Assembly: GCA_037903475.1 (NCBI GenBank)
Contig: JBAJFG010000477.1
Span: 171,497 to 235,496, forward strand
From: Ancylostoma caninum
Taxonomy: Eukaryota > Nematoda > Chromadorea > Rhabditida > Ancylostomatidae
Length of the DNA: 64,000 nt
Direction of reading: 5' to 3'
A model generated the notes under the pieces. It had not been told where the DNA came from. It ran no database searches and saw nothing but the letters and a program-made list of their open reading frames with translations. Position numbers and translations under genes: made by a program. Below are positions 25,148-36,640 of the stretch, one piece after another (the first letter of the stretch is position 1; each line of letters opens with the position of its first letter).

Positions 25148-28100
25148 ACCCACGGATCTCCCTCATAAGAGGGATCCCAGCCGGTTAGTCGCGAGGCTAC
25201 GTGGCGCGTCCCCAGGTGGCGGATAGGGGGCTAATCGCGGACCACACGCGACCTTGTGCCTGCCCTGAGACGCGGGTGGATTCAGGGGATGGACTCCCTG
25301 TTTCTGCAGTGTCGGAACGATCCATACCTTCTGCCAGCGCGTGGGTGTGTTCATGCATGCGTGCGTGAGTGTACTTGCGTGTCTGCAGATTGTATCCTGC
25401 ACATCTATCCGACCAAAAGCCCTGCATTCAAGTGACTGGGAGGTACAAGGGAGGCGGTTCGGAGTCGCCTCCAACAAATAAGCTCCATCGTCCACTCCCG
25501 GGAAGCCCGGCTAACTTCCCGGTGAAATCCTACCCTAGCTACCCGCGGGGGAATAGAGCCCAGCAAGCTATCTCCTAAGGGTTTTCTTTTTCTTAAAGCT
25601 CGACACAGCAATAATAAAGAGTGTTCCCCTGATCTCGGAAGAGTCACTGGTACGGCGGCGCCAGTGAGGACGAGGTCCGAGGGGTTATCTAGGCTGCCTA
25701 AAACCAGAAGGACTATGATGACGATCTGTACCTTCAACGCACGCACGCTTGCATCGGAGGCTTCTATCGAGGATTTGATGATGCAGGCCAGGAAGATCAG
25801 GTACGACGTCATCGGACTGACCGAGACGAGGAGACACCGGCCACTGAACGCCACCTTCGACACTGGAGAAGAACTGTTCCTTGGAACCTGCGACAGTAGA
25901 GGAGTTGGTGGAGTCGGTGTCCTCGTCAACACGAACTTGGCCATGAACATCGATTCGTTCGAACAGCTAACAACCCGAATCGGACGTTTGCGACTGAGAA
26001 GATGTGGATCAATACCGGCCTTGACAATCTTCGTCGCCTATGCTCCAACATCCAGCTACGACGATGAAGAAATCGAGGCCTTCTACATGGACTTGGAGAA
26101 GTTCTACAGGGAAGACCACACTTTCTACAAGGTCATTGTCGGCGACTTCAACGCCAAGATTGGCCCTAGGAGAACGCCTGAGGAACTTCACATCGGTACC
26201 CACGGCCTACAGTGGAACGAACAGGGAGAGAGGCTGTCTGAGTTCATCATGACGACGAAGACCATCCATGGTAACTCACAGTTTCAGAAGCCAACCTCCC
26301 TACGGTGGACGTGGGAGTCACCCGGTGGAGAGTACCATAATGAAATTGACCACATCATCGTCAATCGAAGGTTCTGCCTGACCGACGTCGGTGTTGTACC
26401 GAAGTTCTACACCGGATCAGACCATCGCCTCCTTCGTGCAAGATTCTTCTTCTCGCGCAAAGGAGAGAAAGCCGCGAAGTTCAAGAAGAGGGCTCCCAAA
26501 TCCGTCATCAATTGGGATCTCTTCACTTCGTTAACCGGCTTTTGGGAAGATGCCGTTGTCGACAACATCGACGAAGAATACGATCGGCTTGTTCAACATC
26601 TCCGCGACAGCGCAAGGAGAGCCGAGGGCTCAAGATCCACCAAAAGACGACTGTCTTACGAGACCCTCGAGCTGATACGCCAGCGCGGAGTCGCGAGAGC
26701 CGCAGGCAACTACCAACTGACGTCCGAGCTCGCAAAACGGTGCAGAGAAGCGATAAAAGAAGACCTTAAAGAGAGACGAGCAGCAGTATTGGCCGAAGCC
26801 GCAGAGGCAGGAAGAAGCATTCGCAACGCCCGCCGTGACTTCGCCAATCGTAAGACCAAGATGACCGCCCTCCGGCGCCCAGAAGGAACAATTTCTTCAT
26901 CAAGACGGGTAATGGAGAAGGTCATCCACGACTTCTACTCGGATCTCTTCGATAGCCACGTCCATCTCCCCCAATATCACCCAAGGGAGGATGGATACGT
27001 TGTCCCATCAGTTCTCCCTTCCGAAGTCCGACATGCCATCAAGTCGGTGAAGAATCGTACAGCACCGGGCCCCGACAGGATTCGACCGGAACATCTGAAG
27101 AACCTACCGCCAGTTCTTATCACCACCTTGGCTAGGCTCTTCACGCGGTACCTGTCGGAATGCAAGGTACCGAACCAATGGAAGACCAGCAGGACCGTGC
27201 TGCTGTACAAGAAGGGAGACCCACAGGACATCGGCAATTATCGCCCCATCTGTCTGTTGTCCGTCATCTACAAGCTTTTCACTCGAGTGATTCTAAATAG
27301 AGGATCGAAAGGACATTAGATGAAGGACAGCCGTGCGAGCAAGCAGGGTTTCGAAAAGGATTCAGTACGATCGATCACATACACACGGTCACTAGACTCA
27401 TTGAAGTATCGCGAGAGTACAAAATGCCCCTCTGTCTCGCGTTCATCGATCTGAAGAAAGCCTTCGACTCCGTTGAGACAGAAGCGGTCCTGGAGGCTCT
27501 GAGGAACCAGGGCGTTCCTATTCAATCCATCAAGATATTTCGTGAGCTCTACGGCAACTTCACAACCAGGATTTCTTCATTCTACGACGAAATCACCATC
27601 GACGTCAAGAGAGGGGTTCGGCAAGGCGACACCGTATCGCCAAAACTATCCAGCACCGCTCTTGAAGACGTCATGCGAAGACTAGAATGGGATTGCATAG
27701 GAGTGCAAGTTGATGGCTGGCGACTTAACCATCTTCGCTTCGCTGACGACATCGTCCTTACAACGCCAAACATCAGTGAAACGGAACGGATGCTGGCCGA
27801 CTTCAACGACTCATGTGGGAAGATTGGTCTCCAACTGAATCCGACGAAGACGATGTTCATGAGAAACGGATGGGTCTCGGATGCTTCATTCTCGCTCAAC
27901 GGAACGACCACATCCGAATGCTCCAGCTACGTATATCTAGATCGGGAAGTCAACATGATGAACGACCTCGCTCCAGAGCTGGGCAGGAGGAAGCGGGAGA
28001 GGAGCTTACAAGAGCATCGAGGACGTAATGAAGAAGACGAAGAACACCAGGCTCCGTGCCCACCTCTTCAACACAGCGGTTCTCCCTGATTTGACGTACG

Positions 28101-28545
28101 CCTCAGAAATCTGGGCGCTGCGCAAGCAGGATAAGAACGCCGTCAGCGTCGTCGAACGCCCTATCGAAAGAGTGATGCTAGAAATAACCCGGCCTCACGC
28201 AAGTGAGGGCAGGAACCCCTACGTCAACAGACGAAGATCAGGGACGCTGCCGCTTACGCCAAATTCAGTAAAATCAGGTGGGCCGGACACATGATGCGTC
28301 TTGATGACAACCGTTAGACAAGAGCCGTCAGCGACTGGACTCCACGGAACCTTAAACGCACAACAGGAAGACCACCGACCCGATGGTCAGAGTTCTTTAC
28401 GAAGTCCTTCAAAGAAAGATGCAATTGTCTTCGTGTCCCTCGAATGGACAGAATTCATTGGACTACTCTGGCACGCGAGAGGGACAAATGGAATTATTGC
28501 TGGCGCCCGCTCGAAATATCCGAAGATCGACGGGAGTCAAGGTGA
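25148..28545 (+). mobile_element. RTE-clade LINE, copy 1 (decayed)
   Basis: The 5' leader begins acccacggatctccctcat and the ORF opens near 25664-25718 (MMTICTFNARTLASE). The endonuclease shows LTETRR, GDFNAKIG, NEIDHI and GSDHRL. The RT begins around 27050 (TAPGPDRIRPEHL) with NYRPICLLSV. A two-base insertion near 27296 relative to copy 2 breaks the frame, which resumes at about 27424 with FIDLKKAFDSVE, RQGDTVSPKL and FADDIVL. A second break lies near 27990, before the C-terminal KKTKNTRLRAHLFNTA region. The 3' end, near ggagtcaaggtga at about 28530, matches copy 2. RTE elements encode one protein with endonuclease and RT and move by target-primed reverse transcription. This copy is probably inactive. 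Confidence 0.9.
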
Positions 28546-29853
28546 CTCGTCATTGTATTTCACATTCTTTCGGGCCTTATGGACACGATGGACATTTACA
28601 TATTATGCTTTCTTACTAGCTAACAACATATGTAGCTCTGATGCAATGGATGTTCTAAAAAAACAAATGTGTTTTGCTTTTCTTCTTCTCTGGAGCGAAA
28701 TATAACCAGACAATTCCCGCATTTTCGGAGAACAGTCGAAGCTCACCACATGTTTCCCGTTCAGTTGTAATAAGATGCTCATTGGCAGAATTACGTTCAC
28801 TTTAACGCAAAACATGCAAGTTGAATCTGATGAACATTTGAAAAAAAAAACAAAGAAACTTCCATAGAACCAGTGGCGAGCGCTTGGAGGCGGGGGAGAG
28901 TGCCGCCGGCCTTCTTCTCCCGAGATTGAATAGCCAAAAATACTTCACAAATGGTTGAGAATTTGCATTTGACCTAGAATGAATCAGCTCACTTATTTTA
29001 TCCCTGAGATTTCGAGTGAATAAAGTGGCAAAAATCCAGGTTTTTCGTTCACCATAGCACCCCCTCCCCCCCCCCAACCTGGTTGCGTTCTTCTGCATCC
29101 GTCACTGCATGAAGCCTTTGGTATTTTAACAGAGCGACTCGAATCGTAATGACGTGTGACGACGGTGTTCTTCGAAAAGCGTTGTTTCTGACGAATTCAG
29201 TGTTTTCTTAACTAACTAATTGTCACAAAGAACCTGTAGGGCATCACGTTCTGCGCTCCTTCGTACCGCCTGCCCAGTAGGATTCATATAATTTGGTCGG
29301 GAGAAACGTCACCGTCTCCTGAACAAAATGCACAAGATGTGTCAGCAAGTAGAGAGACTAGGTACTGTAGAAGGATATGTGGTCAGCGAATGAACCTTTT
29401 GGAAAGCATCACGTGTGGGGGAGTCGTTTCTTCAATGGCGAAGTAATCCTTCGACGAAATGATCAACAACAAACCTCACATCAGGAAGACTACAGAGGAC
29501 TAAACGCTCTCAGCGGTTGGACAGATTGCTGAAAATCACGGTGTTTCCAAGAAGCGATTCCTCAACTGGAAGGTACCAAGTGCACATCTCAATATAGTCA
29601 ATATAGTTTCGGAAGGCGAACGTGGGCAGGCGGATCGGCTAAATCGTCAACTATTTCGCAGCCTACGTAAGCCTTCGTTTCCTCATATCACGGGTTAGTG
29701 CCTTCCATAAAACACTGTCTTGATTTAGTCATCCATCCTTACTATGTGAAGTTTTTGTAGAAATTTTGGTTGGAGGATGAGTGAGAAAGCACCATTTCTA
29801 ACCAGTAGCCGGTTTGGGGTTCGAGAACAGAATATTTTTCTATATATAGAGTG
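28546..29853. other. Spacer between two RTE copies
   Basis: No gene is supported. Minus frames at 28603-28815 and 28802-29098 lack domains, and a C-rich run lies at about 29062-29075. The next RTE copy starts at 29854 after a tatatatagagtg flank. Confidence 0.4.
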
Positions 29854-32800
29854 ACCCACGGATCTCCCTCATACGAGGGATCCCAGCCGGTTAGTCGCGA
29901 GGCTACGTGGCGCGTCCCCAGGTGGCGGATAGGGGGCTAATCGCGGACCAAACGCGACCTTGTGCCTGCCCTGAGACGCGGGTGGATTCAGGGGATGGAC
30001 TCCCTGTCTCTGCAGTGTCGGAACGATCTATACCTTCTGTCAGCGCGTGGGCATGTTCATGCATGCGTGCATGGGTGTGCTTGCGTGTCTGCAGATTGTA
30101 TCCTGCACATCTATCCGACCAAAAGCCCTGCATTCAAGTGACTGGGAGGTACAAGGGAGGCGGTTCGGAGTCGCCTCCAACAAATAAGCTCCATCGTCCA
30201 CTCCCGGGAAGCCCGGCTAACTTCCCGGTGAAATCACACTCCAGCCTCCCACGGGGGAATCGAGCCCAGCAAGCTATCTCCTGTGGGCTTAAAATTCTTC
30301 AAGCTCGACACAGCAATAATAGAGAGTGTTCCCCTGATCTCGGAAGAGTCACTGGTACGGCAGCGCCAGTGAGGACGAGGTCCGAGGGGTTATCTAGGCT
30401 GCCTAAAACCAGAAGGACTATGATGACGGTCTGTACCTTCAACGCACGCACGCTTGCATCGGAGGCTTCCATCGAGGATTTGATGATGCAGGCCAGGAAG
30501 ATCAGGTACGACGTCATCGGACTGACCGAGACGAGGAGACACCGATCATTGAACGCCACCTTCGACACTGGAGAAGAACTGTTCCTTGGAACCTGCGACA
30601 GTAGAGGAGTTGGTGGAGTCGGTGTCCTCGTCAACACGAACTTGGTCATGAACATCGACTCATTCGAACAGCTAACAACCCGAATCGGACGTTTGCGGTT
30701 GAGAAGATGTGGATCAATACCGGCATTGACAATCTTCGTCGCCTACGCTCCAACATCCAGCTACGACGAAGAGGATATTGAGGCCTTCTATATGGACTTG
30801 GAGAAGTTCTACAGGGAAGACCACACATTCTACAAGATCATCGTTGGCGATTTCAACGCCAAGATTGGTCCCAGGAGAACGCCTGAGGAACTTCACATCG
30901 GTACCCACGGCCTGCAGTGGAACGAACAGGGAGAGAGGCTGTCTGAGTTCATCATGACGACGAAGACCATCCATGGTAACTCTCAATTTCAGAAGCCAAC
31001 CTCCCTACGCTGGACGTGGGAGTCACCCGGTGGAGAGTACCATAATGAAATTGACCACATCATCGTCAATCGAAGGTTCTGCCTGACCGACGTCGGTGTT
31101 GTACCAAAGTTCTACACCGGATCCGACCATCGCCTCCTTCGTGCAAGATTCTTCTTCTCACGCAAAGGAGAAAAAGCCGTGAAGTTTAAGAGAAGGAGTC
31201 CCAAACCCGTCATCAATTGGGATCTTTTCACTTCGCTAGCCGGCTTTTGGGAAGATGCGGTTGTCGACAACATCGACGAAGAGTACGATCGGCTTGTACA
31301 GCATCTCCGCGACAGCGCAAAGAGCGCCGAGGGTTTGAGAGTCACCAAGAGACGACTGTCTTACGAGACCCTCGAGCTTATACGCCAGCGTGGAGCCGCG
31401 AGAGCCGCAGGCAACTACCAGCTAACGTCCGAGCTCGCAAAACGATGCAGAGAAGCGATAAAAGAAGACCTCAAGGAGAGACGAGCAGCAGTGTTGGCCG
31501 AAGCCGCAGAGGCAGGGAAAAGCATTCGCTGCGCCCGCCGAGACTTCGCCAATCGCAAGACCAAGATGTCCGCCCTCCGGCGCCCAGACGGAACAATTTC
31601 TTCATCAAGACGGGTAATGGAGAAGGTCATCTACGACTTCTACTCGGATCTCTTCGATAGCCACGTCCACCTCCCTCAATGTCATCTTAGGGAGGACGGG
31701 TATGTTGTCCCATCGGTTCTCCCTTCCGAAATCCGACATGCCATCAAGTCGGTGAAGAACCGTACAGCACCAGGCCCCGACAGGATTCGACCGGAACATC
31801 TGAAGAACCTACCGCCAATTCTCATTACCACCTTGGCTAGGCTTTTCACGCGGTACCTCTCGGAATGCAAGGTACCTAACCAATGGAAGACCAGCAGGAC
31901 TGTGTTGCTGTACAAGAAGGGAGACCCGCAGGATATTGGCAATTATCGCCCCATCTGCCTACTGTCCGTCGTCTACAAGCTTTTCACGCGAGTGATCCTC
32001 AATAGGATCGAAAGGACACTAGACGAGGGACAGCCGTGCGAGCAAGCAGGGTTTCGAAAAGGATTCAGTACGATCGACCACATACACACCGTCACTAGAC
32101 TCATCGAAGTATCGCGAGAGTATAAAATGCCGGTCATCGATTAGTAGACAGCCGTCGACTTTGTTGAGACAGAAGCGGTCTTGGAAGCCCTCAGCAACCA
32201 GGGCATACCTACTCAATACATCAAGGTATTTCGTGAGCTCTACAGCAACTTCACGACCAGGATTTCCCCATTCTACGACGACATCACCATCGACATCAAG
32301 AGAGGTGTTCGGCAAGGCGATACCGTGTCGCCAAAACTATTCAGCGCCATTCTCGAAGAAGTAATGCGGAAAGTGGAGTGGGAGAACATGGGAGTGCAAG
32401 TTGATGGCCGGTCTTCGCTTCGCTGACGACATCATCCTTATAACTTCAACCATCAGCGAAGCGGAACCAGGGCACAGCACTAGGTGGTCAGTGTCGCTTG
32501 GCTAGTACTAAGTCCAGTCGGATTCCGAAATGGGCTACTAAGTATCTGCATACTAGAGTTCATTCAGGAAAAGAAGATAGCACTAAAAAAGTGATTTAAA
32601 TAGCCGTTATTGAAGATGACGACTGATGTTTCAGCAAGAAATGCGTACCATTTAGCGAAGACAGCCCAATTCATCTCAAATTCGAGCTGAAATCCTCGGA
32701 AAACCGACCTCAATACGGAGCTGTTTAATCCCGCTAGAACTCGTTGAAAATTGTTATAGGACCTGTCAGATACAAGAAATTGTCATTGGAGCTTGTTTTT

Positions 32801-34150
32801 TCCCGAACCGGAAACTTTCCCAGGAAATTTCTCTCTTTTGAAGAACGGTTCCGATACGCTGTCAACTCCAAGAAATGCGCCTAGGTGGTATCAACTCTCC
32901 TCCAAGGTGGCATCTTTCGTTTTTGAGAAACCGTCTTCGTTTTTGAAAATAAACCGTCATTAGTGGTCAAAAAATGGTCAAAAACCACTTTTTGACCATT
33001 AATGACGGTTTTTTTCAAAAACGAAAACGGTTTCTCAAAAACGAAGGATGCCACTTTGGGGGATACTTGTTGGTATAGTGCGCATCTACAGTCAAAATTC
33101 CAACATGATGCGTCTCCTACAGGTTGAGCAACACCTGATTACCGCTGGAGCGCAGCAGAGTGCAGGGTAGGGATGGAGTAAACGGTTGAACGACACTGTT
33201 CTTCAGCCACGATTTTGATGATCCTCCAGATGTGCCTCTCTGAAATCTGCTTGTGTCTAACATCAGTAGACGGTTAGCGGTTGACTACGCCCTAGACATT
33301 GGTGCTAAGCCCCCTGAATCTGCAGGACGCTACTAAGTCCTGGTGGTCAATGACCACCTAGTGCTGCGCCCTAAGCGGAACAGATGCTGGCCGACTTCGA
33401 CGACGCGCGTGGAAAGATTGGTCTCCAACTGAGCCTGACTAAGACGATGTTCATGAAGAACGGATGGGTCCCGGATGCCCCATTCTCGCTCAACGGAACG
33501 ACCATATCCGAATGCTCCACTTACGTATGCCTAGGTCGGGAAGTCAACATGATGAACTACCTCGCTCCAGAACTGGGCAAGAGGAAACGAGCGGCTTGGG
33601 GAGCTTACAGGAGCGTCAAGGACGTAGTGAAGAAGACGAAGAACACCAGGCTCCGTGCCCACCTCTTCAACACAACCCTGCTTTGACGTACACCTCAGAA
33701 ACCTGGGCGTTACGCAAGCAGGGTGAGAATGCGGTCAGCGTCGTTGAACGCTCCATCGAGAGTGTGATGCTAGGAATAACCTGCCTCCGCAAGTGAGGGC
33801 TGGAATGCGAAGTTCCACCCCTTGTCACCAGTCGAAAATCAGGGACGCTGCCGCTTACGCCAAGTTGAGTAAGATCAGGTGGGCCGGACATGTGATGCGT
33901 CTTGACGACAACCGTTGGACAAGAGGCCTCAGCGACTGGACTCCACAGGACGTTAGGCGCACGACAGGAAGACCACCGACCCGATGGTCAGACTTCTTCA
34001 CGAAGTCTTTCAAGGAAAGATACGATGCTCTTCGTATCCCTCGAACGGGCAGAATCCACCGGACAACTATAGCTCGCGAGGGGGACAAATGGAAGGATTG
34101 CTAGCGCCCTCTCGTATACCCGAACATCACGGGAGTCAAGGTGATCAAGG
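29854..34150 (+). mobile_element. RTE-clade LINE, copy 2, interrupted by a hAT-like element
   Basis: This is a near-identical partner of copy 1. An uninterrupted frame runs from 29907 through the leader and the endonuclease (methionine at 30421, MMTVCTFNARTLASE) to a stop at 32144, within the RT. A deletion/rearrangement near 32130-32155 removes the FIDLKKAFD motif with the first catalytic Asp. The RT frame resumes at about 32181 (ETEAVLEALSNQG) and is damaged again near 32410 by loss of about 11 nt just before the FADD codons. A 906-bp inverted-repeat element splits it at 32467-33372. The C-terminal part (RTRWAGHVMRLDD-like region, 33793-34104) ends in a stop at 34104, followed by a short 3' UTR with gatcaaggtgat repeats. 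It cannot code for an active RT. Confidence 0.9.
32467..33372. mobile_element. hAT-like non-autonomous element inside RTE copy 2, 906 bp
   Basis: The ends are ccagggcacagcactaggtg and, reversed, agggcgcagcactaggtgg. The 8-bp aagcggaa flanks both sides (32459-32466 and 33373-33380), and the uninterrupted sequence is seen in RTE copy 1. The middle (about 32926-33046) is a near-perfect palindrome around tgaccattaatgacggtttt. No transposase is present. Confidence 0.85.
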
Positions 34151-35460
34151 TGATAAAGAGTGGGTAACCGTCTATTCATATCAGGTTTCTCTTCGCATTT
34201 CGTTCAGGATATGGCCCGTAAAATCGTCGTTGACTAGGAGCATGTTTAAACGCTCATGTTTGCCCATTCATAAAACCCGGTAACGAAAACGATGCGGCAA
34301 AAAGTGTTCGCCATAGGATAGGTCTTTCCATTGGCTCTTACTACACAGTGAAAATTTGTTCCCGCAGGTTTGAAGATAGCAACTCATCTTGAGATAAATC
34401 GGGATTTGGTTTTGAGGTGATTGGGGAGCGTTTCCTGCAGCTGAATGGAAAGAGTCCGCGGCGTGGTACGCGTGAGCTAGTGAAGGGACCTAATAGTATA
34501 GGTGCTCATCAACATCTCCTTGAAGAGGCTAGGAAACAGGACGCATGTGTTTATTCTGATCTGGGTTCCCACAGCTTCAAGAGCTAAGAGCTATGTATCT
34601 AAAGGTTTAATCTTTTCGATGGACTTTCGCTTTGCTGAATGGACACCTCCTTGAATGGTTTGGTCGCTGGTAACCTGAGATCCTAGCGAAAAAGCCAGAA
34701 CTACCTCCTCAAAAGGCAATGCTCAGTGTACGGTGGAGATACAATGGAATCACTCATGCACAGCTGCTGCCAACCAACCTCATTGTTAGCGCCTGAGTTC
34801 CTGACAGTAAAGATACCACATATGTTATGTAATTACCAGTCTGGCCGTCCGGCTGACGCCGGACTTCCAGACTTTCTCTGATGCTCGCTTCGCTCGCATG
34901 TCTTAATCCTTTTTTTCATTCTAATAGACACACAGTCATGCCACATTTGTGCTGTAATGCGTTCCACATCCTTTTCATCTCCCTCCTGTAAAAAAGGACT
35001 TATCAAAAAGAATCGACCGCGTTTCTCAGAGCAATTCTATCTTTCGCTCAACTGGAACAGCTGTTTGTAACTATACATGATGACCGGTTCAACCTGGAAC
35101 GACTACAGGAAATGGTTTAAAATTCTTTGTCTGTTATAACTGGTCAAATGATAGGAGCCAGCTCGAACATATAAAAGGGGAGGGTGCGTTGTGTTCATAA
35201 ACAAATGAGAGGAGAAAAACGCGGGAGAGCGTGCAAACTGGAGGGAATCACACGGAGTGCACACTACCCACTGCTGAGATTTGACATTCAATGTTTTGAG
35301 CCGATCGAGCAAGTATGTTCCCAACTCATGGAATTTTCTCAGCATTGAACACCGGAACGCTCTTCTCCGTCAGTAGTCACATTCCAGGCTCTTCCCGACT
35401 TCTGGACGACGGCGTACCCTTTGAAACCGTTGGAGTTGACTCTAGGCATTTCCCCGGAGT
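34151..35460. other. Intergenic with a strong hairpin
   Basis: At 34840-34877 cagtctggccgtccggc is followed by its complement gccggacttccagac with a 4-nt loop. No coding segment is supported. Confidence 0.45.
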
Positions 35461-35461
35461 T

Positions 35462-36100
35462 CACTCTAGGCATTTCCCCACTTCTGGGCGCCGGCGCACA
35501 CTTATCAGAGTGGTGGACCCGTCTCCTCCACTTCTGGGCGCCGGCGCACCCTTATCACGGTGGTGGATCCGTCTCCTCCACTTCTAGCGCCGGCGCACCC
35601 TTATTACAGTGGTTGACGCGTCTCCTCCACTTCTGGGCGCCGGCGGGGCTTTACCACAGCGTCGGACCCGGCCCCTCACTTTTGGGCGCCGGCGCACCCT
35701 TATCACACCGTTGGACCCGACTTCCCCACTTTTGAGTGCCGTCGGGGCCTTGTCACAGCGTTGGACCCGTCTACCCCACTTTTGAGTGCCGGCGGGGCCT
35801 TGTCACAGCGTTGGACCCGTCTTCCCCACTTTTGGGCGCCAACACACCCTTATCACAGAGTGGACCCGTCCTTTCCCACTTTTGGGCGCCGGCGGGGCTT
35901 TACCACAGCGTTGGATCCGTCCCACCACTTTTGGGCGCCGGCGAGGCCTTACCACAGCGATGGACCCTTCTACCCCACTTTTGAGTGCCGGCGGGGCCTT
36001 GTCACAGCGTTGGACCCGTCTCCCCCACTTTTGGGCGCCAGCGCACCCTTATCACAGAGTGGACCCGTCCTTCCTCACTTTTGGCCGCCTACGCAGCCCT
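35462..36100. repeat. Tandem array, about 50-bp unit, about 12 copies
   Basis: Units of the form cttctgggcgccggcgcacc plus cttatcacagtggtggaccc repeat every 49-51 bp. A second unit type reads gccggcggggcctt in place of gccggcgcaccctt, and the two alternate irregularly. The short overlapping frames here are repeat artefacts. The core tggacccgt is shared with the 60-bp array. Confidence 0.85.
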
Positions 36101-36640
36101 TCTGTATTGATTCCATTGAAGGACTCGTTGAACATTGTCCAACCTTCTCCTCGATCTCATCCCTACCCCACTCAACCATACCACACCCATTCCTAGGCTT
36201 TTATATGATCTCATAATCACGATCACTGACCAATTGTAGAATTTCGTAACGGTCTGACACACATTCTTACATACTTACATACATACAGACACACATGTAA
36301 ACAGGCTAAGCCCGTTATTATATAGAATGATAGTGATGGGATAGGGGGCCAAAAATCGATAAAATCGTTTTTCTCGGAAACGGCAAAAGACCCTGACGTT
36401 GCACAGGAGGGCACAATTCTGAGTCGAACGGTATAGGTTTCATGTGTGTTTGTCCTCTGGATTGTGAGATATAAGCGATTACAGACAAACACACAAACAG
36501 ATGAGTTTTACTATATAGTGATGATCAGCGCTTTCAATAGGATTTTGCTGTATAGGAGAAAGAAGAAATCGCTGGAATTCATAATGTGCGGAAAGGCGAA
36601 TCTCAGAGCAAATTGATTTACACGATTTTTTCCAAATCAA
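36101..36640. other. Intergenic, nothing recognised
   Basis: Only short frames and acatacatacag-type simple sequence (about 36260-36295) are seen. Confidence 0.4.
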
